NCBI RefSeq assembly: GCF_900601905.1
Contig: NZ_UWFA01000505.1
Location: 310,001 to 374,000 of the forward strand
Reading direction: 5' to 3'
Length of the DNA: 64,000 bases
Origin: Pseudomonas viridiflava
Lineage (GTDB): Bacteria; Pseudomonadota; Gammaproteobacteria; Pseudomonadales; Pseudomonadaceae
The notes under the pieces were generated by a model. That model did not search any database. It was not told where the DNA came from and saw only the letters and a program-made list of their open reading frames with translations. This document shows positions 33,582 through 42,936 of the stretch, one piece after another. Numbering within the stretch: position 1 is the first letter of the stretch; each line of letters starts with the position of its first letter. The position numbers and the translations under genes are program-made.

Positions 33582-34448
33582 TCAATTCTTCGCGACGGCG
33601 GGTTTGTCCGTCGGAGGCGCTACCTGCTCACGCCACCCGACGGCAAGGCCGTTGGAGTAGCGCAGGTCGATGCGCGCAATATTCGTAATCTGTTCTTTAA
33701 GCGTTTTGTCGTAGATGGCGATAAAGCGGCGCATCTTTTCCACAAGGTGATCGCGTCCCAGCAACAGCTCGATACCAGGACCTGCACTGCCCGCGCCCGT
33801 GGTCAAAAACCAGCTGCCACGCTCACGTAATTCCAGTCGTGCGATGGAGAACCCCATGGGGCGCAACATCTGGCTCAACACTTGATACTGTTGCATCACC
33901 TGCTGCTGGGCCCGTTGTGGGCCGAACAACTGCGGCAGGTGTTCATAATTGGCCAGCTCGCGCGGGGTGAATGCTTCGCCCTGATTGTTGAGCAAAGCTT
34001 CGTCGCCCCAGCGCGCCACTGGCAGTTGTTCTTCCAGGCGGATCACCACCTGATCCGGCCACACCCTGCGCACTTCTGCGTGGGCAATCCATGGCATTTT
34101 TTCCAGCTCGCTGCGCATCGCCGCCAGATCGATGGTGAAGAAACTCGCCGCGACGTAAGGTGCGATCCGCTGCTGCACTGCTTGCTGGCTGATGTAACTC
34201 AAATCACCCTGCACGTTGATCTTGGTGATCGGACGGTCGGCGTACGGCAGCAGTCGTTGTGCGCCTTCATACGCGCCAAACCCAAGCGCAACCATCAACA
34301 CCAGCCAGCCCAACTTCTTGAAGAACCCGCCCAATTGCGCCTTTGGCAAACGCGCCGACAGCGGTTCCTTGGCAACCATGCGACTGGCACCACGCGGCAC
34401 TGGCTTGCGGCCAGGGGCGGGAGGCTGATGACGCGCCGTCGCGTTCAT
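33582..34448 (-). CDS. ftsQ: Cell-division protein FtsQ
   Basis: A 288-residue bitopic protein. A basic cytoplasmic tail of about 45 residues, one membrane helix (about 46-65, LVLMVALGFGAYEGA), a POTRA domain (ITKINVQGDLSYISQQAV) and the FtsQ beta domain follow in order. It connects FtsL/FtsB to the early divisome. It sits between ddlB and ftsA as usual. Confidence 0.95.
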   Translation of the reverse strand: MNATARHQPPAPGRKPVPRGASRMVAKEPLSARLPKAQLGGFFKKLGWLVLMVALGFGAYEGAQRLLPYADRPITKINVQGDLSYISQQAVQQRIAPYVAASFFTIDLAAMRSELEKMPWIAHAEVRRVWPDQVVIRLEEQLPVARWGDEALLNNQGEAFTPRELANYEHLPQLFGPQRAQQQVMQQYQVLSQMLRPMGFSIARLELRERGSWFLTTGAGSAGPGIELLLGRDHLVEKMRRFIAIYDKTLKEQITNIARIDLRYSNGLAVGWREQVAPPTDKPAVAKN

Positions 34449-34451
34449 GAC

Positions 34452-35411
34452 TTAGCCTCGCCCCTGAACGCTGTCAGCCAGAATCGCCAACACCAGCTGC
34501 TGGAAATCCAGACCTGCCGCACGGGCCGCCATCGGCACCAGACTGTGGTCGGTCATGCCCGGTACGGTGTTGACTTCCAGCAGCCAGAACTTGCCGTGGG
34601 CATCCTGCATGACATCAGTGCGCGCCCAGCCGGATACGCCAACGGCCTCGCAGGCGCGCATGGTCAGTTGCTTGAGTTCCTGTTCCTTGACGTCGTCGAG
34701 CCCGCAGGGAATCCGATACTGAGTATCGTCAGCCAGATACTTGGCGTCGTAGTCGTAAAAACTGTGAGGGGTGCCCAGGCCGATGGGAGGCAAAACCTGG
34801 CCACGCAGCGAAGCGATGGTGAACTCGGGACCTTGAATCCACTGCTCGACCAACACTTGCGAATCGTAGGTACTGGCGGCTTTCCAGGCGACGATCAATT
34901 CTTCGACGCTGGTCACCTTGGCCATACCGATACTGGAACCTTCATGAGCCGGTTTGACGATCAAAGGCAGGCCCAGTTCCGCAACTGCAGAAATACAATC
35001 CGATTCGCTGCCAAGCACTGTGTGCATTGGCGTTGGCAGGCCCAGACTCTGCCAGACCTGCTTGGTGCGCAACTTGTCCATCGCCAGCGCCGAAGCCAGT
35101 ACACCGCTGCCGGTGTAAGGGATTTCCAGACACTCCAGCAAGCCCTGCATGGTGCCGTCTTCGCCACCGCGCCCGTGCAGAACAATGAAGGCGCGATCAA
35201 ACTTCTCGCTGACCAACCGCTGCAGGAAATCCTCGCCCACATCGATACCGAATGCGTCCACACCGGCACTCTGCAAAGCCTCAAGCACAGCCTGACCGGA
35301 CTTCAGGGAAACCGGGCGCTCGGCACTCTTGCCACCAAAGAGCACGGCGACGCGGCCGAAGTCTTTCGGCTCAACGGTGGAGCGCAGCAACGATTGCAGG
35401 ATCGCAGTCAT
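34452..35411 (-). CDS. ddlB: D-alanine--D-alanine ligase
   Basis: A 319-residue ATP-grasp enzyme joining two D-alanines for the peptidoglycan stem. N-terminal VAVLFGGKSAERPVSLKSG, the LHGRGGEDGTMQGLLE motif and C-terminal LLEVNTVPGMTDHSLVP are all present. Its start overlaps the murC stop by four bases. The length is that of DdlB. Confidence 0.97.
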   Translation of the reverse strand: MTAILQSLLRSTVEPKDFGRVAVLFGGKSAERPVSLKSGQAVLEALQSAGVDAFGIDVGEDFLQRLVSEKFDRAFIVLHGRGGEDGTMQGLLECLEIPYTGSGVLASALAMDKLRTKQVWQSLGLPTPMHTVLGSESDCISAVAELGLPLIVKPAHEGSSIGMAKVTSVEELIVAWKAASTYDSQVLVEQWIQGPEFTIASLRGQVLPPIGLGTPHSFYDYDAKYLADDTQYRIPCGLDDVKEQELKQLTMRACEAVGVSGWARTDVMQDAHGKFWLLEVNTVPGMTDHSLVPMAARAAGLDFQQLVLAILADSVQGRG

Positions 35412-36868
35412 TTGAGCTTCCCTTCGGTAGGAGCCACGACAGCGCCGACAAACAGCGGGCTTTTAAGCAATTGCGGAGCGAGCCCGCCGATATCACCGGC
35501 TCCCTGGCACAGCAGGATGTCACCGGCGCGCAGCAACGGCTTGACCAGTGGCGCCAGCTCGACGCCGCGCTCGATGTAGATCGGGTCGAGCTGACCGCGC
35601 TGACGAATGCTGTGGCACAGGTTACGGCTGTCCGCTCCGGGGATCGGCTCTTCGCCTGCCGGGTAAACTTCCATCAGCAACAACACATTGGCTTCGGCGA
35701 GCACCTGCACGAAATCGTCGTAGAGGTCGCGGGTGCGGCTGAAACGATGCGGCTGGTAAACCATCACCAGTCGACGATCAGGCCAGCCACCGCGCACAGC
35801 GTTGATCACGGCAGCGACTTCACGCGGGTGGTGACCGTAGTCGTCAACCAGCATGACCTCACCGCCTTCAACCGGCAGTTCGCCATAAATCTGGAAGCGT
35901 CGACCCACACCCTGGAAGCCCGACAGGCCCTGAACGATGGCCTCGTCGCTGACGCCTTCATCGGTAGCAATCGCGATGGTCGCCAGGGAATTGAGCACGT
36001 TATGGTTGCCCGGCATGTTGACCGAAACATCCAGCGGCTCGCGATCACGGCGCAACACGGTGAAGAACGTCAGCATGCCAGCCTGACGCACATTGATCGC
36101 GCGCACGTCAGCGGTTTCGCTGAAGCCATAAGTGACCGTCGGGCGTTTGACCTGAGGCAGAATTTCGCGCACCACAGGATCATCGATGCACACTACGGCC
36201 AGACCGTAGAACGGCAGGTTGTGCAGGAATTCGACGAAGGTTTTCTTCAGTTTGTTGAAGTCGCCTTCGTAAGTGGCCATGTGATCGGCGTCGATGTTGG
36301 TGACGACGGCAACCAGCGGCTGCAAGTGCAGGAAGCTGGCATCGCTCTCATCAGCCTCGGCGATCAGGTAACGGCTGGTACCCAGTTGTGCGTTGGTGCC
36401 CGCGGCGTTGAGCCGGCCGCCAATCACAAAGGTCGGATCCAGACCACCGGCAGCGAACACCGAAGCGATCAGACTGGTGGTGGTGGTTTTGCCGTGGGTA
36501 CCGGCAACCGCGATGCCGTGGCGATAGCGCATCAGCTCGGCGAGCATTTCCGCACGCGGTACCACCGGAATACGCCGCTCAAGGGCAGTCGCCACTTCCG
36601 GGTTGGAGGTGTTCACGGCGCTCGATACCACCAGCACATCAGCGCCCACGGTATTTTCTGCGCGGTGGCCGATGAAGATGTGCGCACCGAAGGACTCCAG
36701 TCGTTCAGTGACCGCAGACGCCTTGAGGTCGGAACCGGAGACTTCATAGCCCAGGTTCAACAACACTTCAGCAATCCCGCACATGCCCACGCCGCCGATC
36801 CCGACGAAGTGGATACGACGGATGCGGCGCATTTCCGGGTGCGGCATGGCGCGTTGATTCTCAACCAT
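35408..36868 (-). CDS. murC: UDP-N-acetylmuramate--L-alanine ligase
   Basis: A 486-residue Mur ligase adding L-Ala to UDP-MurNAc. The Rossmann motif HFVGIGGVGMCGIAEVL is specific to MurC, and the ATP loop AVAGTHGKTTTTSL is intact. The C-terminal domain carries DDYGHHPREVAA. The start overlaps murG by eight bases, suggesting coupling. Confidence 0.98.
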   Translation of the reverse strand: MVENQRAMPHPEMRRIRRIHFVGIGGVGMCGIAEVLLNLGYEVSGSDLKASAVTERLESFGAHIFIGHRAENTVGADVLVVSSAVNTSNPEVATALERRIPVVPRAEMLAELMRYRHGIAVAGTHGKTTTTSLIASVFAAGGLDPTFVIGGRLNAAGTNAQLGTSRYLIAEADESDASFLHLQPLVAVVTNIDADHMATYEGDFNKLKKTFVEFLHNLPFYGLAVVCIDDPVVREILPQVKRPTVTYGFSETADVRAINVRQAGMLTFFTVLRRDREPLDVSVNMPGNHNVLNSLATIAIATDEGVSDEAIVQGLSGFQGVGRRFQIYGELPVEGGEVMLVDDYGHHPREVAAVINAVRGGWPDRRLVMVYQPHRFSRTRDLYDDFVQVLAEANVLLLMEVYPAGEEPIPGADSRNLCHSIRQRGQLDPIYIERGVELAPLVKPLLRAGDILLCQGAGDIGGLAPQLLKSPLFVGAVVAPTEGKLK

Positions 36869-37931
36869 GAGCCACCTCCAGGCAGATATTCACAACAGTG
36901 TTGGTTGCATCAGGCTTGGCCAGCCGGCGAGCGGTACGAGCCATGGTGTCGAGTTGTTCGGGTTGCATCAAAACCTCTGTCAGGCGCGCCGCCATCTCGG
37001 CTGCGCCAGTTGTCGCTTGTGGCATGACGAAGGCTGCGCCTTCGTGGGCCAGATAGTCGGCATTACGGGACTGGTGGTCGTCGATCGCATGGGGCAATGG
37101 CACCAATAGCGACGGCAGTCCGGCCGCCGCCAGCTCACTGATGGTCAGCGCGCCTGCGCGACAGACCACCAGGTCGGCCCAGCTATACGCTTGGGCCATG
37201 TCTTTGATGAACGGCGCGACCTGCGCCTCGACACCCGCAGCACGGTAGCGCTCGGAGGTGATTTCATCGTGGTTTTTGCCCGCCTGATGGAACACTTCAG
37301 GCCGCAGTTCAGCAGGCACTTGGGACAGCGCCTCCGGCAATAATTTGTTCAGCGGTTCGGCACCCAGGCTGCCCCCCAACACCAGCAAACGCGCCTTGCG
37401 CCCGGCCAGTGCCTGACGCGGGGTTTCCAGGAACAGCTCGACACGCACCGGGTTACCCGTGGTGCGGCGCTTGTCCGAGGCGGCGAAGGTATTGGGGAAC
37501 GCTTCGCATACACGGCTGGCGAATGAAGCCAGGCTGCGATTGGCGGTACCGGCCACGGCGTTCTGCTCGTGAATGATCAACGGCACTTTGCCCAGCTTCG
37601 CAGCCAGGCCGCCTGGGCCGGTCACGTAACCACCGAAACCGACAACGCAAACGGGATTGAGCTCACGGACAATCTTGCGTGCCTGCATCAACGCCTTGAG
37701 CAACATCAGCGGCGCCTTGAGCAGAGACAATCGCCCCTTGCCGCGCAGGCCGGTGACGTTGATCAGGTGCAGGGCAAAACCTGCCTGCGGGACGAGTTCG
37801 TTCTCGATGCCACGCGGGGTGCCGAGCCAGTGCACTTTATAGCCGCGCGCCTGAAACTCGCGGGCGCAAGCCAGCGCCGGGAACACGTGCCCACCGGTGC
37901 CACCGGCCATGATCAGCACGTTATCGTCCAT
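36861..37931 (-). CDS. murG: Undecaprenyldiphospho-muramoylpentapeptide beta-N-acetylglucosaminyltransferase
   Basis: A 356-residue GT-B glycosyltransferase making lipid II from lipid I at the cytoplasmic face. I start it at MDDNVLIMAGGTGGHVFP (37931); the longer open frame inside ftsW has no family similarity. The G loops GGTGGHVFPALA and LGGSLGAEPLN and the UDP-binding CRAGALTISEL are visible. It overlaps the ftsW end by 11 bases. Confidence 0.98.
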   Translation of the reverse strand: MDDNVLIMAGGTGGHVFPALACAREFQARGYKVHWLGTPRGIENELVPQAGFALHLINVTGLRGKGRLSLLKAPLMLLKALMQARKIVRELNPVCVVGFGGYVTGPGGLAAKLGKVPLIIHEQNAVAGTANRSLASFASRVCEAFPNTFAASDKRRTTGNPVRVELFLETPRQALAGRKARLLVLGGSLGAEPLNKLLPEALSQVPAELRPEVFHQAGKNHDEITSERYRAAGVEAQVAPFIKDMAQAYSWADLVVCRAGALTISELAAAGLPSLLVPLPHAIDDHQSRNADYLAHEGAAFVMPQATTGAAEMAARLTEVLMQPEQLDTMARTARRLAKPDATNTVVNICLEVAHG

Positions 37932-39135
37932 GTTTGGGCTCCTCGGCGAAGTCACTTTCGTTGAACTCGGCCTCTTCACTGCCCATATTGTTGCGCGACT
38001 CCCACTCGATCCGCAGCAGCAGACCCAGGCTCGCACAGCAAATCACCAGCGAGCTGCCGCCGTAGCTGAGGAACGGCAAGGTCAGACCCTTGGTAGGCAG
38101 CAAACCGACGTTCACGCCGATGTTGATCAGGAACTGGCCAATCCACAGGAACGCCAGACCGTAAGCGACGTAGGCACCAAAAAACTGCTTGGCGCGCTCG
38201 GCCCACATGCCGATGTACATCGCACGGATACTGACGAACACGAACAGCCCGACCGTCAGCAACGAGCCGACCACGCCAAGCTCCTCGGCCAGCACCGAGA
38301 ACACGAAGTCAGTGTGAGCTTCAGGCAGATAGAATTGTTTCTGCACGCTGTTGCCCAGGCCAACGCCCAGCCACTCGCCACGCCCGAAGGCGATCAGCGC
38401 CTGGGTCAGCTGGTAGCCCGAGCCGAACTGATCGGACCACGGGTCGGTAAAGGTAATCAGGCGCGCCATCCGATACGGCTGCGCCTGAACCAGCACGAAC
38501 ACCGCGCCGACCGCCAGGGCAACCATCAGGCTGAAACGGAACAGACCAACGCCGCCCAGAAACAGCATCGCCGCGGCTGCGCCCATCATCACGACGGTGG
38601 CACCGAAGTCCGGCTCCATCAGCAGCAGACCGGCCATAGGCAGTAAGACGATGAACGGCTTGAAGAAGCCCATCCAGCTTTCGCGAACTTCGGTCTGGCG
38701 ACGAATCAGGTAACCGGCGAGGAAAATGACGACGAAGACTTTGGCGATCTCCGACGGCTGAACGTTGAACGCACCGAAGCCGATCCAGCGCATCGAACCG
38801 TTCACCTCGCGCCCCACGCCGGGTATCAGCACCATGATCAGCAGACCGAAGGCGCCGAGCAGCATCAGCCAGCCCAGACGCTGCCAGGTGGCGACCGGAA
38901 TCATCATGGTCACGCCGCACGCGCCGATGCCAATGATCATGTAGATCAGGTGGCGGGTCATCATGTACAGGGTGTTGCCTGAGTTCACCGCCGCCACTTC
39001 AGAAGAGGCAGAAGTGATCATCACCAGGCCCAGGCCTAACAGGGCAAGGCAACCGGCGAGCATCGGGAAATCGACATCAATGCCGCGACCACTGATCAGT
39101 GGCGACGGATAAGGCTTGATCACGCCGAAGATCAT
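37921..39135 (-). CDS. ftsW: SEDS-family lipid II polymerase FtsW
   Basis: A 404-residue polytopic protein with about ten membrane helices. Septal peptidoglycan glycosyltransferase working with FtsI. SEDS signatures are seen in FNVQPSEIAKVFVVIFLAGY, the catalytic-loop region around MEPDFGATVV and FLSYGGSSLVICC. It overlaps murD by four bases. Confidence 0.97.
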   Translation of the reverse strand: MIFGVIKPYPSPLISGRGIDVDFPMLAGCLALLGLGLVMITSASSEVAAVNSGNTLYMMTRHLIYMIIGIGACGVTMMIPVATWQRLGWLMLLGAFGLLIMVLIPGVGREVNGSMRWIGFGAFNVQPSEIAKVFVVIFLAGYLIRRQTEVRESWMGFFKPFIVLLPMAGLLLMEPDFGATVVMMGAAAAMLFLGGVGLFRFSLMVALAVGAVFVLVQAQPYRMARLITFTDPWSDQFGSGYQLTQALIAFGRGEWLGVGLGNSVQKQFYLPEAHTDFVFSVLAEELGVVGSLLTVGLFVFVSIRAMYIGMWAERAKQFFGAYVAYGLAFLWIGQFLINIGVNVGLLPTKGLTLPFLSYGGSSLVICCASLGLLLRIEWESRNNMGSEEAEFNESDFAEEPKHGR

Positions 39136-40478
39136 GACAAGTCCCCCACGGCTTGCGCGAACAGACGACCGCGCTCTTCGTAGTTTTTGAACATGTCAAA
39201 ACTGGCACAGGCCGGAGACAGCAACACGGCATCACCCGCCTGGGCGATCTCGGCGCAACGTTGCACGGCGTCATTCAGAGTGGCTACACGGAACAGCGCA
39301 ACACCCTCGCCCAGCGCCTCGGCGATCAACTCAGCGTCACGGCCGATCAACACCACAGCGCGGCAATGAGCCGCGACCGGCGCACGCAGGCCGCTGAAGT
39401 CAGCGCCTTTGCCATCGCCACCGGCGATCAGCACCAGCTTGCCAGCAATATCAGCACCCAAACCCTGGATAGCGGCCAGTGCAGCGCCGACATTGGTCGC
39501 CTTGGAGTCGTCGTAATAGCTCACGCCTTCACGCTCGCGCAGCCACTGGCAACGATGCTCCAGGCCGCCGAAGTTGCGCAGGCTGTCGAGCATTGCGTCC
39601 ATTGGCAGGCCGACCGCGTGACCCAGCGCCAGTGCCGCCAAGGCGTTGGACTGGTTGTGAGCGCCACGGATTTTCAATTCGCGCACCGGCATCAGGTTGT
39701 CGAACTGGAAGGCGAGGTATTTTTCCCCGTCCTCTTCGCGCAAGCCGAAGCCGTGGAAATCGGGTTTGTTCAGGCCGAAGGTCCAGCAGGGCAAGCCTTC
39801 ACCGATCAGAGGCCGGGTCAGCACGTCCTGACGGTTGACCACCACCTGACGCGCGCCACGGAAGACCCGGTGCTTGGCCAGATGGTAGGCAGGCAGGCCG
39901 CTGTAGCGGTCCATATGGTCTTCACTGATGTTCAGCACGGTCGCGACTTCGGCGCCGAGCTGGTCAGTGGTTTCCAGTTGAAAGCTCGATAGCTCCATCA
40001 CGTAGAGCTCGATGTCATCGCTGAGCAGATCCAGCGCTGGGGTGCCAAGGTTGCCGCCCACTGCAACGCGCTTGCCAGCCGCAACGGCCATCTCGCCCAC
40101 CAGCGTGGTAACGGTGCTTTTCGCATTAGAGCCGGTGATTGCAATGATCGGCGCCTTGGCGTGACGGGCAAACAGCTCGATATCGCCGGACAGCTTCACG
40201 CCTCGGGCCGCGGCCTGCTGCAGGGCCGGGGTCGCCAACGCCAGCCCAGGGCTCACGTACAGTTCATCAGCGCGGCAGAGGAATTCGACGTCCAGTTCGC
40301 CACAACGCACATCCACCTGCGGATATTCGCGACGCAGCGTCGCCAGCTCCGGTGGATTTTCCCGCGTGTCAGCCACGGCGAACGACACGCCCCGGTTCGC
40401 CAGGAAGCGAACCAGAGACATGCCGCTCTTGCCGAGGCCGACAACGATGCGGAAATGGTCTGAAGCGATAAGAGACAC
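39132..40478 (-). CDS. murD: UDP-N-acetylmuramoyl-L-alanine--D-glutamate ligase
   Basis: A 448-residue Mur ligase adding D-Glu. It starts at GTG 40478 (MSLIASDHFRIVVGLGKSGMS), five bases after mraY. The ATP loop reads AITGSNAKSTVTTLV with Ala where most have Gly, as in other MurD of the group. YYDDSKATNVGAALAA and LLSPACASFDMFKNYEERG are MurD-specific. Confidence 0.97.
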   Translation of the reverse strand: MSLIASDHFRIVVGLGKSGMSLVRFLANRGVSFAVADTRENPPELATLRREYPQVDVRCGELDVEFLCRADELYVSPGLALATPALQQAAARGVKLSGDIELFARHAKAPIIAITGSNAKSTVTTLVGEMAVAAGKRVAVGGNLGTPALDLLSDDIELYVMELSSFQLETTDQLGAEVATVLNISEDHMDRYSGLPAYHLAKHRVFRGARQVVVNRQDVLTRPLIGEGLPCWTFGLNKPDFHGFGLREEDGEKYLAFQFDNLMPVRELKIRGAHNQSNALAALALGHAVGLPMDAMLDSLRNFGGLEHRCQWLREREGVSYYDDSKATNVGAALAAIQGLGADIAGKLVLIAGGDGKGADFSGLRAPVAAHCRAVVLIGRDAELIAEALGEGVALFRVATLNDAVQRCAEIAQAGDAVLLSPACASFDMFKNYEERGRLFAQAVGDLS

Positions 40479-40483
40479 TCGTT

Positions 40484-41566
40484 CTACCTCAGTTTCAGTG
40501 TGGCAAGGCCGATCAATACGAGAATCACGGTGATGATCCAGAAGCGGACGATCACGCGTGGCTCGGGCCAGCCCTTGAGTTCAAAGTGGTGGTGGATCGG
40601 TGCCATGCGGAAAACGCGGCGGCCGGTCAATTTAAACGATGCGACCTGAATGACGACTGACAAGGTTTCCATTACGAAAACGCCGCCCATGATGAACAGG
40701 ACGATTTCCTGACGAACGATCACGGCGATAGTGCCCAGCGCAGCACCCAGCGCCAGGGCGCCGACGTCACCCATGAAGACCTGGGCTGGGTAGGTGTTGA
40801 ACCACAGAAAACCTAGGCCGGCACCGATCAGGGCACCGCAGAACACAATCAGCTCACCCGCGCCCGGTACATAAGGGATCAGCAGGTATTCAGCGAACTT
40901 CACGTTACCCGACAGGTAGCAGAAGATGCCCAGTGCGCCGCCGACCAGTACGGTAGGCAGAATCGCCAGGCCATCCAGGCCGTCAGTAAGGTTGACCGCG
41001 TTGCTGGAGCCGACAATCACGAAGTAGGTCAGGACCACGAAGCCGATGCCCAACGCAATGCTGGCGTCTTTGAACATCGGAATGATCAGCGTGGTTTCCA
41101 CCGCAGAAGGCGCGGTCACGTACAGGAAGATCGCCGCACAAAGGCCGAACACCGACTGCCAGAAATACTTCCAGCGGCTTGGCAGGCCTTTCGAGTTCTT
41201 TTCGATGACCTTGCGGTAGTCATCCACCCAACCGATACCCCCGAACAGCAAGGTGACCAGCAACACCACCCAGACATAACGGTTGCTCAGGTCAGCCCAC
41301 AAAAGCGTGCTGATGGCGATGGAAGACAGAATCAGCGCGCCGCCCATGGTGGGCGTACCGGATTTGGACAAGTGCGACTGCGGCCCGTCGTTGCGTACCG
41401 ACTGACCAATCTGTCGAGTCTGCAGAGCGCGGATCATCCACGGCCCCAGGCACAAGGACAGCGACAACGCCGTCAGCACGCCAAGAATCCCGCGCAGCGT
41501 CAGGTATTGGAAGACTGCGAAGCCCTTATGGAACTGTTGTAGAAATTCGGCCAACAGCAGCAGCAT
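40484..41566 (-). CDS. mraY: Phospho-N-acetylmuramoyl-pentapeptide transferase
   Basis: A 360-residue ten-helix enzyme making lipid I. The start MLLLLAEFLQQFHKGF at 41566 overlaps the murF stop as TAATG and is the family start; a frame extension of nine residues is ignored. Active-site motifs: GWVDDYRKVIEKNSKG, NLTDGLDGLA and PIHHHFELKG. Confidence 0.98.
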   Translation of the reverse strand: MLLLLAEFLQQFHKGFAVFQYLTLRGILGVLTALSLSLCLGPWMIRALQTRQIGQSVRNDGPQSHLSKSGTPTMGGALILSSIAISTLLWADLSNRYVWVVLLVTLLFGGIGWVDDYRKVIEKNSKGLPSRWKYFWQSVFGLCAAIFLYVTAPSAVETTLIIPMFKDASIALGIGFVVLTYFVIVGSSNAVNLTDGLDGLAILPTVLVGGALGIFCYLSGNVKFAEYLLIPYVPGAGELIVFCGALIGAGLGFLWFNTYPAQVFMGDVGALALGAALGTIAVIVRQEIVLFIMGGVFVMETLSVVIQVASFKLTGRRVFRMAPIHHHFELKGWPEPRVIVRFWIITVILVLIGLATLKLR

Positions 41567-42936
41567 TAATGTTTCTCCAGGCTGGAACCGCATAGGGCGG
41601 CCACGATGTTTTCCATCGCAGCGCTACGCGAACCCTTGATCAAAATAGTGGTGTTCGGATCCTGCTCGGCGCCAAGCGCAGCGATCAGGTCGGTCTGATT
41701 TTCAAAATGGCGCGCATGCTCGCCAAAAGCGTCGACGGCGTGGGCCATCAACGGACCAACGGCATACAGCGCTGAAACCTTGCCAGCGGCGTAAGTGCCG
41801 ACGTCGCGATGACCTTGTTCAGCCCAATCGCCCAGCTCGCCGATATCGCCCAGCACCAGAACGGTCCGTCCGGTAAAACCGGTCAGGATGTCCACAGCGG
41901 CGTTCACGGAAGTCGGGTTGGCGTTGTAGGTGTCGTCGATGACCCGCAGACCGTTCAGCGCCAGTTGCGCCACGGTGCGGCCTTTTACCGGCGCAACGGC
42001 GTTCAATCCGGCGACAATGCCCTCAAGGCTGGCACCCAGCGCATGGCCTGCAGCGGCTGCGGCCAAAGCGTTGGCGACGTTGTGCGCGCCCAGCAGGTTC
42101 AATTGCACAGCGGCCGAACCAGCCGGGCTGCACAGGGTGAAACCGGGGCAGCCACGTGCGTCCAGGGTCAGGTCTTTGGCGTGGAAGTCCGCGCTCTGAT
42201 CAGCAATGGCGAAGCTCACCACCTTGCGATCACGGGCGCGAGCGGTCCAGATCGAAAACGCCTTGTCTTCTTTATTAAGCACTGCAACACCGGTGCTATC
42301 GAGGCCTTCCAGGATTTCACCCTTGGCTTCGACGATTTTCTCCGGCCCGCCAAACTCGCCCACGTGAGCGGTGCCCGCATTGGTAAGCACCGCGACATGG
42401 GGTTTGGTCAGGCTCACTGTGAACGCGATTTCGCCGACACGGGATGCACCCAGCTCAATGACGGCAGCAGCGTACTGCGGCGCCAGCTCAAGCAGCGTCA
42501 GCGGCACGCCCAGTTCGTTATTCAGGTTGCCTTTGGTGGCGAGCACCGCGCCACGGGTGCGCATGATGCTGGCGAGCATTTCCTTGACCGTGGTTTTACC
42601 GCTGGAGCCCGTGATTGCGGCCACTGGTCTGTCGACAAACGCGTTGCGGTTGATTGCGCCCAGTTGCGCAAGCGCCTTGCGGGTATCCACAACCACCAGT
42701 TGTGGCAGCGTTGAACCCGGCACTGCGCGTTCAACCAGCGCACCGACGGCACCCTTGGCAGCAACTTGATCCAGATAATCATGGCCGTCGAAGCGCGGGC
42801 CGGTCAGGGCGACAAACAACTGCCCCGGCGCAATGGCGCGGCTGTCAATGCTGACGCCGTCGAACGTGCAGTCAGCGCCCACCATCCGCGCGTCGAGTAC
42901 CGCCAGCAGTTCGCTGAACGACAAGGGCTTAAACAT
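41566..42936 (-). CDS. murF: UDP-MurNAc-tripeptide--D-alanyl-D-alanine ligase
   Basis: A 456-residue Mur ligase completing the pentapeptide. The start MFKPLSFSELLAVLDARM at 42936 overlaps the murE end by eight bases; seven residues of upstream frame are not conserved. ATP loop AITGSSGKTTVKEML, and VIDDTYNANPTSV is the MurF signature. Confidence 0.97.
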   Translation of the reverse strand: MFKPLSFSELLAVLDARMVGADCTFDGVSIDSRAIAPGQLFVALTGPRFDGHDYLDQVAAKGAVGALVERAVPGSTLPQLVVVDTRKALAQLGAINRNAFVDRPVAAITGSSGKTTVKEMLASIMRTRGAVLATKGNLNNELGVPLTLLELAPQYAAAVIELGASRVGEIAFTVSLTKPHVAVLTNAGTAHVGEFGGPEKIVEAKGEILEGLDSTGVAVLNKEDKAFSIWTARARDRKVVSFAIADQSADFHAKDLTLDARGCPGFTLCSPAGSAAVQLNLLGAHNVANALAAAAAGHALGASLEGIVAGLNAVAPVKGRTVAQLALNGLRVIDDTYNANPTSVNAAVDILTGFTGRTVLVLGDIGELGDWAEQGHRDVGTYAAGKVSALYAVGPLMAHAVDAFGEHARHFENQTDLIAALGAEQDPNTTILIKGSRSAAMENIVAALCGSSLEKH